Assembly (NCBI RefSeq): GCF_009696445.1
Contig: NZ_VULZ01000012.1
Location: 45,119-109,118 of the forward strand
Direction: 5' to 3'
Length of the DNA stretch: 64,000 nt
Source: Porcincola intestinalis
GTDB taxonomy: Bacteria; Bacillota; Clostridia; Lachnospirales; Lachnospiraceae
The number at the start of each line of letters is the position of its first letter. Positions within the stretch are counted from its first letter, which is position 1. The notes under the pieces were generated by a model. The model saw only the letters and a program-made list of their open reading frames with translations. It had not been told where the DNA came from and searched no databases. Of the stretch, positions 42,970 to 50,801 are shown piece after piece. The position numbers and the translations under genes were made by a program.

Positions 42970-44529
42970 ATGGGTTCAATATCATCGCAGGTCGGAATCA
43001 TCATTGCAATCATCGCCTATCTGGTTGGGATGCTGCTGATCGGGTTTATTACTTCGAAAAAGAACAGCAGTGTCGGGGATTTTTACCTGGGCGGCAGACA
43101 GCTTGGACCGCTGGTCACAGCGATGAGCGCAGAAGCGTCGGATATGTCAAGCTGGCTGCTGATGGGGCTGCCGGGACTCGCCTACCTGTCGGGGTTGGCG
43201 GAACCTTTCTGGACTGCGATTGGCCTTGCTGCGGGAACCTACCTGAACTGGCTGTTTGTTGCAAGGAGATTTCGCAATTACACAGTTGAAGCAGGGGATG
43301 CGATCACGGTTCCGGAATATTTTTCCAACCGGTATGGGGACAGGAAGAAGATTCTGACGCTGATAGCGGCCCTCATCATCGTGATCTTCTTTATTCCATA
43401 CACGGCATCCGGGTTTGCTGCGATCGGGAAACTGTTTGCTTCCTTGTTCTCTCTGGACTACCATGTCAGCATGATTGTCGGGGCCCTGATTGTCATCGGA
43501 TATACGATGACGGGCGGCTTTCTGGCGGCCAGCCTGACGGATCTCATACAGAGCATCATTATGACCATTGCGCTGATTGTCGTCCTTGTATTTGGAATCA
43601 GCCAGGCAGGAGGATGGGCTGCAGTCGTATCCAACGCTCAACAGCTGAGCGGGCATCTGTCCCTCTTCAGAAGTCATATTCCGGATGCCCATAACTTCTG
43701 GGCACTGGGAACCTCAGGACCATACTCTGCTCTTACGATTGTTTCCACGCTGGCGTGGGGACTTGGATATTTTGGAATGCCGCATATCCTTCTGCGGTTT
43801 ATGGCGATCAGGGATGAGAAGAAGCTGAAGCTGTCACGAAGAATTGCAAGCGTGTGGGTTGTCATTGCGATGGGGACAGCGATCCTGATTGGAATCATCG
43901 GCCTGGGAATGAGCAGGGCAGGCACAATCGAGGTACTTCCGGATTCCAGTGCAGCTGAGACCGTCATTGTACGGATTGCTCACAGACTCAGCGAATTTGG
44001 ATTCGGACCGGCACTCATTGCAGGTGTGATTTTGTCCGGAATCATCGCATCGACCATGTCTACTTCTGATTCTCAGCTTCTGGCGGCTTCCTCTTCTGTA
44101 TCGAAAGATATCGTCAGCGGTTTTCTGAATCGGAAGATGAACGCGAAGGGGGAGATGCTGATCGCAAGGCTGACGCTTGGTATCATAGCCGCTATTGGAA
44201 TTGTTCTGGCATGGAATCCAAACAACTCGGTTTTCAGGATTGTCAGTTTTGCATGGGCGGGATTCGGTGCAGCATTCGGACCTGCTGTCCTGTTGTCTCT
44301 GTACTGGAGACGATCCAACAGGCAGGGCACGCTTTGCGGGATGGCAGCGGGAGGAGCCATGGTTTTTGTCTGGAAATTCCTTGTACGTCCGCTGGGCGGC
44401 GGATTTGATATCTACGAGCTTCTCCCGGCATTTCTGATTTCCTGCCTTGTCAATGTGGTTGTTAGTCTTCTGACACCTGCGCCCGATCAGACCATCACGG
44501 ATGTTTTTGACAAGGTTGCCCATATGTGA
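42970..44529 (+). CDS. putP: Sodium/proline symporter
   Basis: This 519-residue sodium:solute symporter imports proline with Na+. About thirteen membrane segments are visible, with the PutP hallmarks VGDFYLGGRQLGPLVTAMSA then EASDMSSWLLMGLPG in the first quarter and the sodium-site region STMSTSDSQLLAASS near residue 358. AGAGGGGAAG precedes the ATG. Proline specificity follows from the close match to the PutP signatures, but related substrates cannot be excluded. Confidence 0.9.
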   Translation: MGSISSQVGIIIAIIAYLVGMLLIGFITSKKNSSVGDFYLGGRQLGPLVTAMSAEASDMSSWLLMGLPGLAYLSGLAEPFWTAIGLAAGTYLNWLFVARRFRNYTVEAGDAITVPEYFSNRYGDRKKILTLIAALIIVIFFIPYTASGFAAIGKLFASLFSLDYHVSMIVGALIVIGYTMTGGFLAASLTDLIQSIIMTIALIVVLVFGISQAGGWAAVVSNAQQLSGHLSLFRSHIPDAHNFWALGTSGPYSALTIVSTLAWGLGYFGMPHILLRFMAIRDEKKLKLSRRIASVWVVIAMGTAILIGIIGLGMSRAGTIEVLPDSSAAETVIVRIAHRLSEFGFGPALIAGVILSGIIASTMSTSDSQLLAASSSVSKDIVSGFLNRKMNAKGEMLIARLTLGIIAAIGIVLAWNPNNSVFRIVSFAWAGFGAAFGPAVLLSLYWRRSNRQGTLCGMAAGGAMVFVWKFLVRPLGGGFDIYELLPAFLISCLVNVVVSLLTPAPDQTITDVFDKVAHM

Positions 44530-44573
44530 TAGAAAGAGGGGCGTATATCAGGGAAGATATAAAAGGAGAATTT

Positions 44574-45647
44574 ATGAAGAAGCATATTGCATTGGGACTT
44601 ATTGCCGGAACGGCGGCTGCGGCCATAATGCTTTCCGGATTCGACTCTGCCATGACCGTGCAGGAACTGCACAGAAAGAGTCAGGAGGCACAGGCAGCGA
44701 AAAACAGTGCGACGGTATCGATGCAGATGGAAGCGGATGCTGCCCTTCAGATTGGGACGGAATCGTCGACTGCCACGAAGGCATCCTTAAACGGCAACGC
44801 AGATCTGACGATTTCGTATACACTGGATCCTTTCCAGATGAAGATGGAAGGGAATGTGAAGGGAACCGCACTGGGGAATACTGTCGACGCAAAGCTGTCA
44901 GAGTATTTTGTGACGGATGATGACGGAAGCGGTATCATCTATGCGAATCTCGATACGGGGAATGGCGGAAGCTGGGAAGCGTCAAGAATTGGAAAAGATC
45001 AGATGCGGACGGTCAAGGAAGCTCTGGCGGCATCAAAATCAGGCGATTACAGCAAGCTTAAGGAGCAGGGATTCGATGCACAGGCACTGCTCGATCAGGT
45101 TGAGAAGGTAACAACTCTGACGCCTGAGGCGGTCACGGCCGGCAATCAGGAATGCTACGAGATGACGTCCACGATCAGCGGCAGTCTTTTATCCGGGATG
45201 CTTACGGATGTCATGAATTCCAGCCTTTCAAATGCATCCGGTGATGGTCTGGACGACCAGAAACGCCAGATTGCGGAGACCATCCTGAAGTCGCTGTCTG
45301 TCGTCACAAAGGAGGACTACAATACAGAGACGTTCCTTCCGGTACATATGGAGATGGATCTGAGCGGGAGCGATTTCTCCGGACTGGTCAGCAGGATTGA
45401 GTCCCTCATCAAGGCAGGATATACTGGCTCCACATCAGAGCCGCCCCAGCTTTCTGTCACAGTGAATACATTGAGGGCGTCAGCGGATTACGATTTTGAC
45501 ACGCCGGTTTCCATCGAGGTGCCGGAGGATGCCAGGAACACGCCGGTCAGCGAGTCTGGACTGTCTGCAGATGCAGTCAAAGACAAAGCAGCCGGGACCG
45601 GCGCCGATCAGCTGACACCCGGCACGGACAGTCAGCAGGAAACCTGA
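44574..45647 (+). CDS. Exported protein resembling DUF6612-type lipoproteins, lipobox Cys replaced
   Basis: This 357-residue protein starts with MKKHIALGLIAGTAAAAIML, a lipoprotein-like leader, but the expected lipobox Cys is Phe (LSGF), so it is probably secreted or anchored by the uncleaved helix. The mature part is beta-rich with a repeated pattern of amphipathic strands (SMQMEADAALQI, ADLTISYTLDPFQMKMEGNV), as in DUF6612/LppX-like lipid- or signal-binding folds. The tail is low-complexity and acidic. AAAGGAG lies seven bases before ATG 44574; an earlier in-frame codon overlaps putP and was rejected. It lies 44 bases after putP. The function is unknown. Confidence 0.75.
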   Translation: MKKHIALGLIAGTAAAAIMLSGFDSAMTVQELHRKSQEAQAAKNSATVSMQMEADAALQIGTESSTATKASLNGNADLTISYTLDPFQMKMEGNVKGTALGNTVDAKLSEYFVTDDDGSGIIYANLDTGNGGSWEASRIGKDQMRTVKEALAASKSGDYSKLKEQGFDAQALLDQVEKVTTLTPEAVTAGNQECYEMTSTISGSLLSGMLTDVMNSSLSNASGDGLDDQKRQIAETILKSLSVVTKEDYNTETFLPVHMEMDLSGSDFSGLVSRIESLIKAGYTGSTSEPPQLSVTVNTLRASADYDFDTPVSIEVPEDARNTPVSESGLSADAVKDKAAGTGADQLTPGTDSQQET

Positions 45648-45737
45648 ATCGGGGGCTGAAATCGGACACAAGGCAGCGATGCCCCGGGGATCAGTCAGCC
45701 GGGGTGCGGCATTCAGGGCTGAGAGAGCAGTAAACAT

Positions 45738-45774
45738 CAGGCGGGGACAAAGAAGTTCTCCGCCTGTTTTTTTT
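45738..45774 (+). terminator. Terminator after the putP group
   Basis: CAGGCGG (45738-45744) pairs with CCGCCTG (45760-45766), extended inward by wobble pairs, and is followed by eight T. A further GC-rich hairpin (ATGCC-CCGG...CCGG-GGCAT) lies just upstream at about 45677-45710. Confidence 0.85.
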
Positions 45775-45887
45775 CCCGGAACGAACTTTGGCCCGACGGT
45801 GGAATGCAGAAAGAACAGCTGATCGAAAGACTGAACAGGATAGACAGATAGATAACAGATAGATAATAGAAGGGCAGAGCAGGGAAG

Positions 45888-47054
45888 ATGAAGTCTATGA
45901 CAATCGAACAGGCAGAGAAACTGATCACTCCAGGTGGGAAGTGGGTGATGCTTGACATCAGGAGCCAGGAGGAGTTCCTGAGGAGCAGTTATCCGGAAGC
46001 GCTCTCAATTCCGCAGAGGCAGTTTGAAGACGACCCGGAAGGCAGTATATCGAGACTTGACAGGGAAAAGAGCTACCTGGTCATGTGCCATACGGGAGAC
46101 CACAGCAGGGACATTGTCAGCCTGCTTCAGGACCATGGCATTGATGCGGCAAACCTGGATGGCGGCTGGAGAGCTTATCTTTGTCTGAGTCTTCAGCGGT
46201 TCATGGAGGAGGATCAGGATGAGAAGCGCTCGGAGAAGACTGCTGCAATCGAGAGAAGCATTATAAAAAGGTTCAGAAAAACGGTGTGGTCGCCCTTTAC
46301 AAAGGCGGTCAAGGATTATCAGCTGATACAGGAGGGAGACCGGATTGCCTGCTGTATATCCGGCGGGAAGGATTCCTTTCTGATGGCAAAGCTGCTGCAG
46401 GAACTGCAGAAACATGGGCCTGTCCAGTTTGAGCTGGTATTTCTGTGCATGAACCCCGGGTACAATGAAGACAACTGGCAGATAATAAAAGACAATGCGA
46501 AAATACTGGGTATCGATCTGACCGTTTTCAATACGGAGATTTTTGATACGGTTGCGGAGATTGATAAAAATCCATGTTATCTCTGTGCGAGAATGAGACG
46601 CGGATACCTCTACAGTCATGCAAAGGAGCTTGGCTGCAACAAGATCGCGCTGGGTCATCATTATGATGACGTGATTGAGACGATTCTGATGGGCATGCTG
46701 TACGCCGGAAAAGTTGAGACAATGATGCCGAGACTGAAGAGCCAGCATTTCGAAGGGATGGAGCTGATCCGCCCTCTGTATCTCATCAGGGAGAAGGACA
46801 TTAAGGCCTGGAGGGATGCCAATGAACTGAACTTCATTCAGTGTGCCTGCCGCTTCACGGAAAACTGCCTGAGCTGCGGCGGCGCGCGCGGATCCAAGCG
46901 GGATGATGTCAAGCGGCTGATTGCAGACCTGGCCAGACAGGATCCGGTGATTGAGGCGAATTTGTTCAGAAGCGTTGAGAATGTCAGCCTGAATGCAGTG
47001 ATTGGCTACAAGGACAGAGAAGGTGTTAGACATTCATTTCTGGAGGAATTCTGA
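45888..47054 (+). CDS. Rhodanese domain fused to a TtcA-like tRNA thiolation enzyme
   Basis: This 388-residue protein joins two sulfur-handling domains. Residues 1-100 are a rhodanese with active Cys67 in MCHTGDHSRD, able to carry a persulfide. Residues 125-388 are a TtcA/TtuA-type ATP pyrophosphatase with PP-loop SGGKDS at 158-163 and cysteines for an Fe-S cluster at Cys230-x-x-Cys233 and in ENCLSCGG (Cys327, Cys330). Together they suggest direct sulfur delivery to 2-thiolation of a tRNA base. The exact base is not evident. cysK and a CymR-like regulator lie downstream. GCAGGGAAG precedes the ATG. Confidence 0.85.
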   Translation: MKSMTIEQAEKLITPGGKWVMLDIRSQEEFLRSSYPEALSIPQRQFEDDPEGSISRLDREKSYLVMCHTGDHSRDIVSLLQDHGIDAANLDGGWRAYLCLSLQRFMEEDQDEKRSEKTAAIERSIIKRFRKTVWSPFTKAVKDYQLIQEGDRIACCISGGKDSFLMAKLLQELQKHGPVQFELVFLCMNPGYNEDNWQIIKDNAKILGIDLTVFNTEIFDTVAEIDKNPCYLCARMRRGYLYSHAKELGCNKIALGHHYDDVIETILMGMLYAGKVETMMPRLKSQHFEGMELIRPLYLIREKDIKAWRDANELNFIQCACRFTENCLSCGGARGSKRDDVKRLIADLARQDPVIEANLFRSVENVSLNAVIGYKDREGVRHSFLEEF

Positions 47055-47073
47055 TAAAATCTATAAAACATAC

Positions 47074-47103
47074 TTGACATATATATATTATCCGACTTAT
47101 AAT
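47074..47103 (+). promoter_or_regulatory. Consensus promoter of cysK
   Basis: Perfect TTGACA (47074-47079) and perfect TATAAT (47098-47103) are 18 bases apart. So strong a promoter on an amino-acid gene is usually held down by a repressor. Confidence 0.85.
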
Positions 47104-47105
47104 GC

Positions 47106-47135
47106 AGTCAATGAAACAAAAGTCAATGAAACAAA
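47106..47135 (+). repeat. Perfect 15-bp tandem direct repeat at the cysK transcription start
   Basis: AGTCAATGAAACAAA occurs twice head to tail, starting two bases after the cysK -10 box and covering the predicted start and early leader. The position suits a repressor binding site, for which the Rrf2 regulator encoded after cysK is the natural candidate. Confidence 0.7.
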
Positions 47136-47183
47136 AACAACAGCAGATGACATAGACTTGCAGCAAATAAGGAGGATTCAGAG

Positions 47184-48116
47184 ATGGGAAAGGTTTACCA
47201 GGGCACGCTGGAGCTGATTGGAAACACACCGCTTGTGGAGTTTGCCAATATCGAGAAGGAGCTTGGCCTTGAGGCAAAGATTCTGGCAAAGCTTGAGTAT
47301 TTCAACCCGGCAGGTTCTGTCAAGGATCGTATCGCAAAGGCGATGATTGAGGATGCCGAGAAGAGGGGGCTGCTGAAGGAGGGCTCTGTCATCATCGAGC
47401 CGACCTCCGGGAACACGGGGATCGGACTGGCTTCGATCGCGGCGGCTAAGGGATACAGAATCATTCTCACGATGCCGGAGACGATGAGTGTTGAGAGAAG
47501 AAATATTCTGAAGGCTTATGGCGCGGAGATTGTCCTGACAGAGGGCTCAAAAGGAATGAAGGGTGCCATTGCGAAGGCAGATGAGCTTGCAAAGGAGATT
47601 CCGGGAAGCTACATCCCGGGGCAGTTCACCAACCCGGCTAACCCGGCAGCACACAGAGCAACAACGGGTCCGGAGATCTGGAATGACACGGATGGACAGG
47701 TCGACTTCTTTGTGGCTGGAATCGGCACAGGCGGAACCCTGACAGGTGTCGGCGAGTATCTTAAGAGTCAGAAGCCGGAGGTCAAGGTGATTGCGGTGGA
47801 GCCGGCAGGTTCCCCGGTTCTTTCTCAGGGAAAGGGCGGACCGCACAAAATTCAGGGAATCGGAGCCGGTTTTGTACCGGATACGCTGAATACGAAGATC
47901 TACGACGAAATCCTGACAGTCGAGAATGATGCAGCGTTTGAACGCAGCAAGCTTGTCGCAAGAAAGGAAGGCGTTCTGGTCGGCATTTCTTCCGGCGCAG
48001 CACTGGATGCAGCTATCAGGCTTGCGCAGCGCCCGGAGAACAGGGGAAAGACAATCGTGGCACTTCTTCCGGATTCCGGAGACCGCTATTACTCGACTCC
48101 GCTTTTTCAGCAGTGA
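47184..48116 (+). CDS. cysK: Cysteine synthase A (O-acetylserine sulfhydrylase)
   Basis: CysK makes cysteine from O-acetylserine and sulfide with pyridoxal phosphate. The 310-residue protein has the PLP Lys47 in [10 protein letters not shown], the substrate loop [11 protein letters not shown] and the phosphate-binding [19 protein letters not shown] precedes the start. The gene lies between a tRNA thiolation fusion and an Rrf2 regulator. In Bacillus, CysK and the Rrf2 protein CymR form a regulatory complex, which makes the adjacency meaningful. Confidence 0.96.
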   Translation: MGKVYQGTLELIGNTPLVEFANIEKELGLEAKILAKLEYFNPAGSVKDRIAKAMIEDAEKRGLLKEGSVIIEPTSGNTGIGLASIAAAKGYRIILTMPETMSVERRNILKAYGAEIVLTEGSKGMKGAIAKADELAKEIPGSYIPGQFTNPANPAAHRATTGPEIWNDTDGQVDFFVAGIGTGGTLTGVGEYLKSQKPEVKVIAVEPAGSPVLSQGKGGPHKIQGIGAGFVPDTLNTKIYDEILTVENDAAFERSKLVARKEGVLVGISSGAALDAAIRLAQRPENRGKTIVALLPDSGDRYYSTPLFQQ

Positions 48117-48141
48117 TTGAAACGTAATCTGATAATCGTTG

Positions 48142-48184
48142 TTTATAAGTCCCTGATCATGGCGTATACTATGAGTAGGGACTT
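48142..48184 (+). promoter_or_regulatory. Inverted repeat with embedded -10 between cysK and the Rrf2 gene
   Basis: AAGTCCCT (48147-48154) and AGGGACTT (48177-48184) form a perfect inverted repeat followed by TTGTTT, so it may terminate cysK. Between the arms lies TATACT (48165-48170) with a TTTATA -35 seventeen bases upstream, a possible promoter for the regulator that the repeat could also control. Confidence 0.5.
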
Positions 48185-48208
48185 TTGTTTAACTATGAGG
48201 GCAGAAAC

Positions 48209-48643
48209 GTGATTTTATCCAGGAAAAGCAGGTACGGGCTCAGGGCACTGATTGATCTGGGCATGAATTCTGAGAATGGACGGATCTCACTTTCCAGCAT
48301 CGCTGAGAGAAACCGGATTTCATCTCAGTATCTGGAACAGATTTTCGCAAGTCTCAGAAGAGCCGGGATCATCCAGAGCGTCAAGGGATCACAGGGCGGA
48401 TATTATCTTGCAAAGGATCCATCTGAAATTACGGTTGCGGAGATCTTGCACGCGCTTGATGGTGCGTATCACATTGAGCCGGAGAAGTCGCAGGATGACG
48501 GAATTGCGCAGACGGTTCAGGTCTGTGTGATTGAAAGACTGAATGAGGCATTTGACAATATTCTGGAAGAGGAGACGCTGGCGGGTCTGATTGCCTACTA
48601 CAGTGAGCACCATGTCAATGCGGATGACATGTACTATATCTGA
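48209..48643 (+). CDS. Rrf2-family transcriptional regulator (CymR-like)
   Basis: This 144-residue DNA-binding protein starts MILSRKSRYGLRALIDLGMN, the classical Rrf2 winged-helix opening, with the recognition region ISSQYLEQIFASLRRAGII and the wing VKGSQGGYYLAK. It has only one Cys, so it lacks the three-cysteine Fe-S ligand set of IscR and fits CymR better. GTG 48209 was chosen because GAGGG lies seven bases upstream; a TTG at 48185 in the same frame has no site. It probably controls cysK and other sulfur genes. Confidence 0.88.
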   Translation: MILSRKSRYGLRALIDLGMNSENGRISLSSIAERNRISSQYLEQIFASLRRAGIIQSVKGSQGGYYLAKDPSEITVAEILHALDGAYHIEPEKSQDDGIAQTVQVCVIERLNEAFDNILEEETLAGLIAYYSEHHVNADDMYYI

Positions 48644-48686
48644 TAGGACTCTGAGAAGACACAGGTGCACTGACAGAGAAAATATA

Positions 48687-48715
48687 TTGAACTGATTGTG
48701 CATATCTGATAAGAT
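48687..48715 (+). promoter_or_regulatory. Promoter of rpoD
   Basis: TTGAAC (48687-48692) and TAAGAT (48710-48715) with an extended TGA element are 17 bases apart. A second, weaker candidate is TTGAAA (48726) with TATGAG (48749). Confidence 0.6.
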
Positions 48716-48807
48716 TGAAAGCATATTGAAACATGTTCTTGTGAATTATATGAGAAAGGCCCATTTCAAACCGGATGTCATATAGGCACAGTGCAGGAGA
48801 ATCAGGT

Positions 48808-49971
48808 ATGGGGGAAGTCAGAAAACAGAAAGACCCGTCTGTTGAAAAAAGGAAGGAGACTCTTCGCAAAAGAGCAAAGGAGCTGATCTCTGCGGCAAAG
48901 AACGAAGATGACGCGCTGGAGTATTCGGAGGTACAGAATTTTTTCTCGGATCTCAAGCCGTCTGAAGTGGAATTATCAGCTGTCGTGGAATATTTATCAG
49001 GAAAGGGAGTCGAGGTTCTTCTTCCGACGACTGATGGTATCGATTCATTCGATGATGAAGATGGGATGGCGGATGCTGACGGCGAGGATGAGTTTCCCAC
49101 TGGCGGGGCGGAAAGAGATCTCGACGTTTCTCCGGATGCCTCAGGCTCTGGCGTATCCGATCCGATTCACATGTATTTGAAGGAAATCGGGAAGGTCCCT
49201 CTTCTGAGCCCGGACCAGGAGACAGAACTTGCCAAGAGAGTAGAGCAAGGAGACGAGTCTGCCAAAAGGGAACTTGAGGAGGCAAACCTGCGGCTTGTTG
49301 TCTCGATTGCCAAACACTATACCGGACATGGGATGTCCCTGATGGATCTGATTCAGGAGGGCAATCTGGGACTGATCCGGGCTGTTGAGAAGTACGATTA
49401 CCGCAAGGGATTCCGGTTCTCAACCTATGCGACCTGGTGGATCAGGCAGTCGATTTCAAGAGCCATCGCAGATCAGGGAAGGACCATCCGGATACCGGTG
49501 CATATGGTGGAGAATATCAATAAGGTGAACCGGGCATCCAGGGAACTGGTACAGAAACTTGGGAGAGATCCGACGACAGACGAGATCGCGGAGGAGATCC
49601 ATATGACCCCGGACAGGGTTCGCGAGATCCAGAAAATTTCACGTGAGCCGGTCTCCATGGAGTCGCCGGTCGGTGACGAGGATGATTCGAGTCTGGGTGA
49701 TTTCATCAGGGACGATTCCACCCCTGTTCCGGCGGATGAAGCTGCCCAGTCGATGATGAATGAACAGATCCGGAAGATTCTGTCGGAGCTTTCACCCCGT
49801 GAGCAGGAGGTACTGGAATATCGGTACGGACTCAAGGGGGATCATCCCTGTACGCTTGAGGAAGTCGGGAAAAAGATGAATGTTACAAGAGAGCGGATCC
49901 GTCAGATTGAGGCAAAGGCGCTCAGAAAGCTGAAACAGAAAAACCGCCCGATGCGGGAATATCTGGATTAA
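48808..49971 (+). CDS. rpoD: Primary sigma factor RpoD (sigma-A)
   Basis: The housekeeping sigma factor recognises the TTGACA/TATAAT promoters seen across this window. The 387-residue protein has region 1.2 ([17 protein letters not shown]), region 2 with the [17 protein letters not shown] promoter-melting helix, region 3 and the region 4.2 helix-turn-helix ([18 protein letters not shown]). ATG 48808 has AGGAG upstream; the in-frame ATG at 48775 lacks a site. dnaG, commonly just upstream in Firmicutes, is absent here. Confidence 0.96.
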   Translation: MGEVRKQKDPSVEKRKETLRKRAKELISAAKNEDDALEYSEVQNFFSDLKPSEVELSAVVEYLSGKGVEVLLPTTDGIDSFDDEDGMADADGEDEFPTGGAERDLDVSPDASGSGVSDPIHMYLKEIGKVPLLSPDQETELAKRVEQGDESAKRELEEANLRLVVSIAKHYTGHGMSLMDLIQEGNLGLIRAVEKYDYRKGFRFSTYATWWIRQSISRAIADQGRTIRIPVHMVENINKVNRASRELVQKLGRDPTTDEIAEEIHMTPDRVREIQKISREPVSMESPVGDEDDSSLGDFIRDDSTPVPADEAAQSMMNEQIRKILSELSPREQEVLEYRYGLKGDHPCTLEEVGKKMNVTRERIRQIEAKALRKLKQKNRPMREYLD

Positions 49972-50006
49972 GCTGCTGCACGCAGAATGGTGGATGGAGG
50001 CTGAGA

Positions 50007-50390
50007 ATGTCGAAGGTGAACAGAAGCTCACTGGCCAGGAGCTTCGGATATGCATTTCAGGGGATTGGAACCTGTATCCGGGAGGAAAGGAACATCAAGA
50101 TTCATCTGACATTCACCGGGCTGGTCATTTTCTTCGGTGTATTCTTGAAAATCAGCCCGCTGGAGTGGTGCATATGTCTGACGCTCTTTGGCCTTGTGCT
50201 TGCCCTGGAGCTGGTCAACACGGCTGTCGAGGCTGTCGTTGATCTGGTGACGGAGGAACGGAAGCCTCTTGCAAAAAAGGCAAAGGATACGGCAGCCGGA
50301 GCGGTTCTGATTGCTGCGATCTGTGCTGCAGCGGCGGGACTTGTAATATTTCTGCCGAAAGGACTGAGATGGATTGGAGTGCTGCACTGA
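50007..50390 (+). CDS. dgkA: Undecaprenol kinase / diacylglycerol kinase (DgkA family)
   Basis: This 127-residue protein has three membrane helices and the family motif ELVNTAVEAVVDLVTEERKP followed by LAKKAKDTAAGAVL, holding the acidic and lysine active-site residues. In Gram-positive bacteria members phosphorylate undecaprenol and so recycle the lipid carrier made by UppS. GGAGG lies six bases before the ATG. Confidence 0.92.
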   Translation: MSKVNRSSLARSFGYAFQGIGTCIREERNIKIHLTFTGLVIFFGVFLKISPLEWCICLTLFGLVLALELVNTAVEAVVDLVTEERKPLAKKAKDTAAGAVLIAAICAAAAGLVIFLPKGLRWIGVLH

Positions 50391-50415
50391 GGGAAAACCC
50401 GGAAAGGAGTACAGA

Positions 50416-50730
50416 ATGACGGATATTGTTGATCTGATGAAAAAGGCATTTCTTGCAGGCGTCGGAGCGGCGGCGGAGGGAACCGAGAAGGCAGACCAGC
50501 TGCTGAAGGACATGATTAAAAAGGGTGAAATTACCGTGGAACAGGGGAAGACGCTCAATGAGGAGCTGAAGCACAACCTGGACCAGAAGCTTCATCAAAG
50601 GGATCAGAAGGATGCCGGCGCGGATGTTTCCTCCATCTTGAAGAATCTTTCAGAGGATGACCTGAAAGAGCTGAAGAAGAGGCTTGCCGAGGTCGATGCC
50701 GATGACAAGCAGCAGGATGAGAATCTGTAA
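50416..50730 (+). CDS. Phasin-like small helical protein
   Basis: This 104-residue soluble protein is almost entirely helical and highly charged, with an N-terminal LMKKAFLAGVGAAAEGTEKA segment and an acidic C-terminus, resembling phasin-like proteins. Such genes often precede an AarF/UbiB-type kinase gene in Clostridia, as here. Polyhydroxyalkanoate genes are not seen, so a granule role is not implied. AAAGGAG lies eight bases before the ATG at 50416. Confidence 0.72.
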   Translation: MTDIVDLMKKAFLAGVGAAAEGTEKADQLLKDMIKKGEITVEQGKTLNEELKHNLDQKLHQRDQKDAGADVSSILKNLSEDDLKELKKRLAEVDADDKQQDENL

Positions 50731-50738
50731 GAATACTG

Positions 50739-50770
50739 CCCCGTCAGCTGTCTGACGGGGTTTTGTTTTT
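50739..50770 (+). terminator. Strong terminator between the phasin-like gene and the UbiB gene
   Basis: CCCCGTCAG (50739-50747) pairs with CTGACGGGG (50752-50760) around CTGT, followed by TTTTGTTTTT. It lies only about 30 bases before the next start codon, so the kinase gene depends on read-through or an unseen promoter. Confidence 0.9.
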
Positions 50771-50801
50771 CAGGGAAAGCGGCGGATACAGGAGAAAACC
50801 A

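Noticed and set aside
45843..45868. AGATAGATA-type short repeats before the rhodanese-TtcA gene
   Set aside because: Only two short units of simple sequence; no sign of function or of a CRISPR-like pattern.
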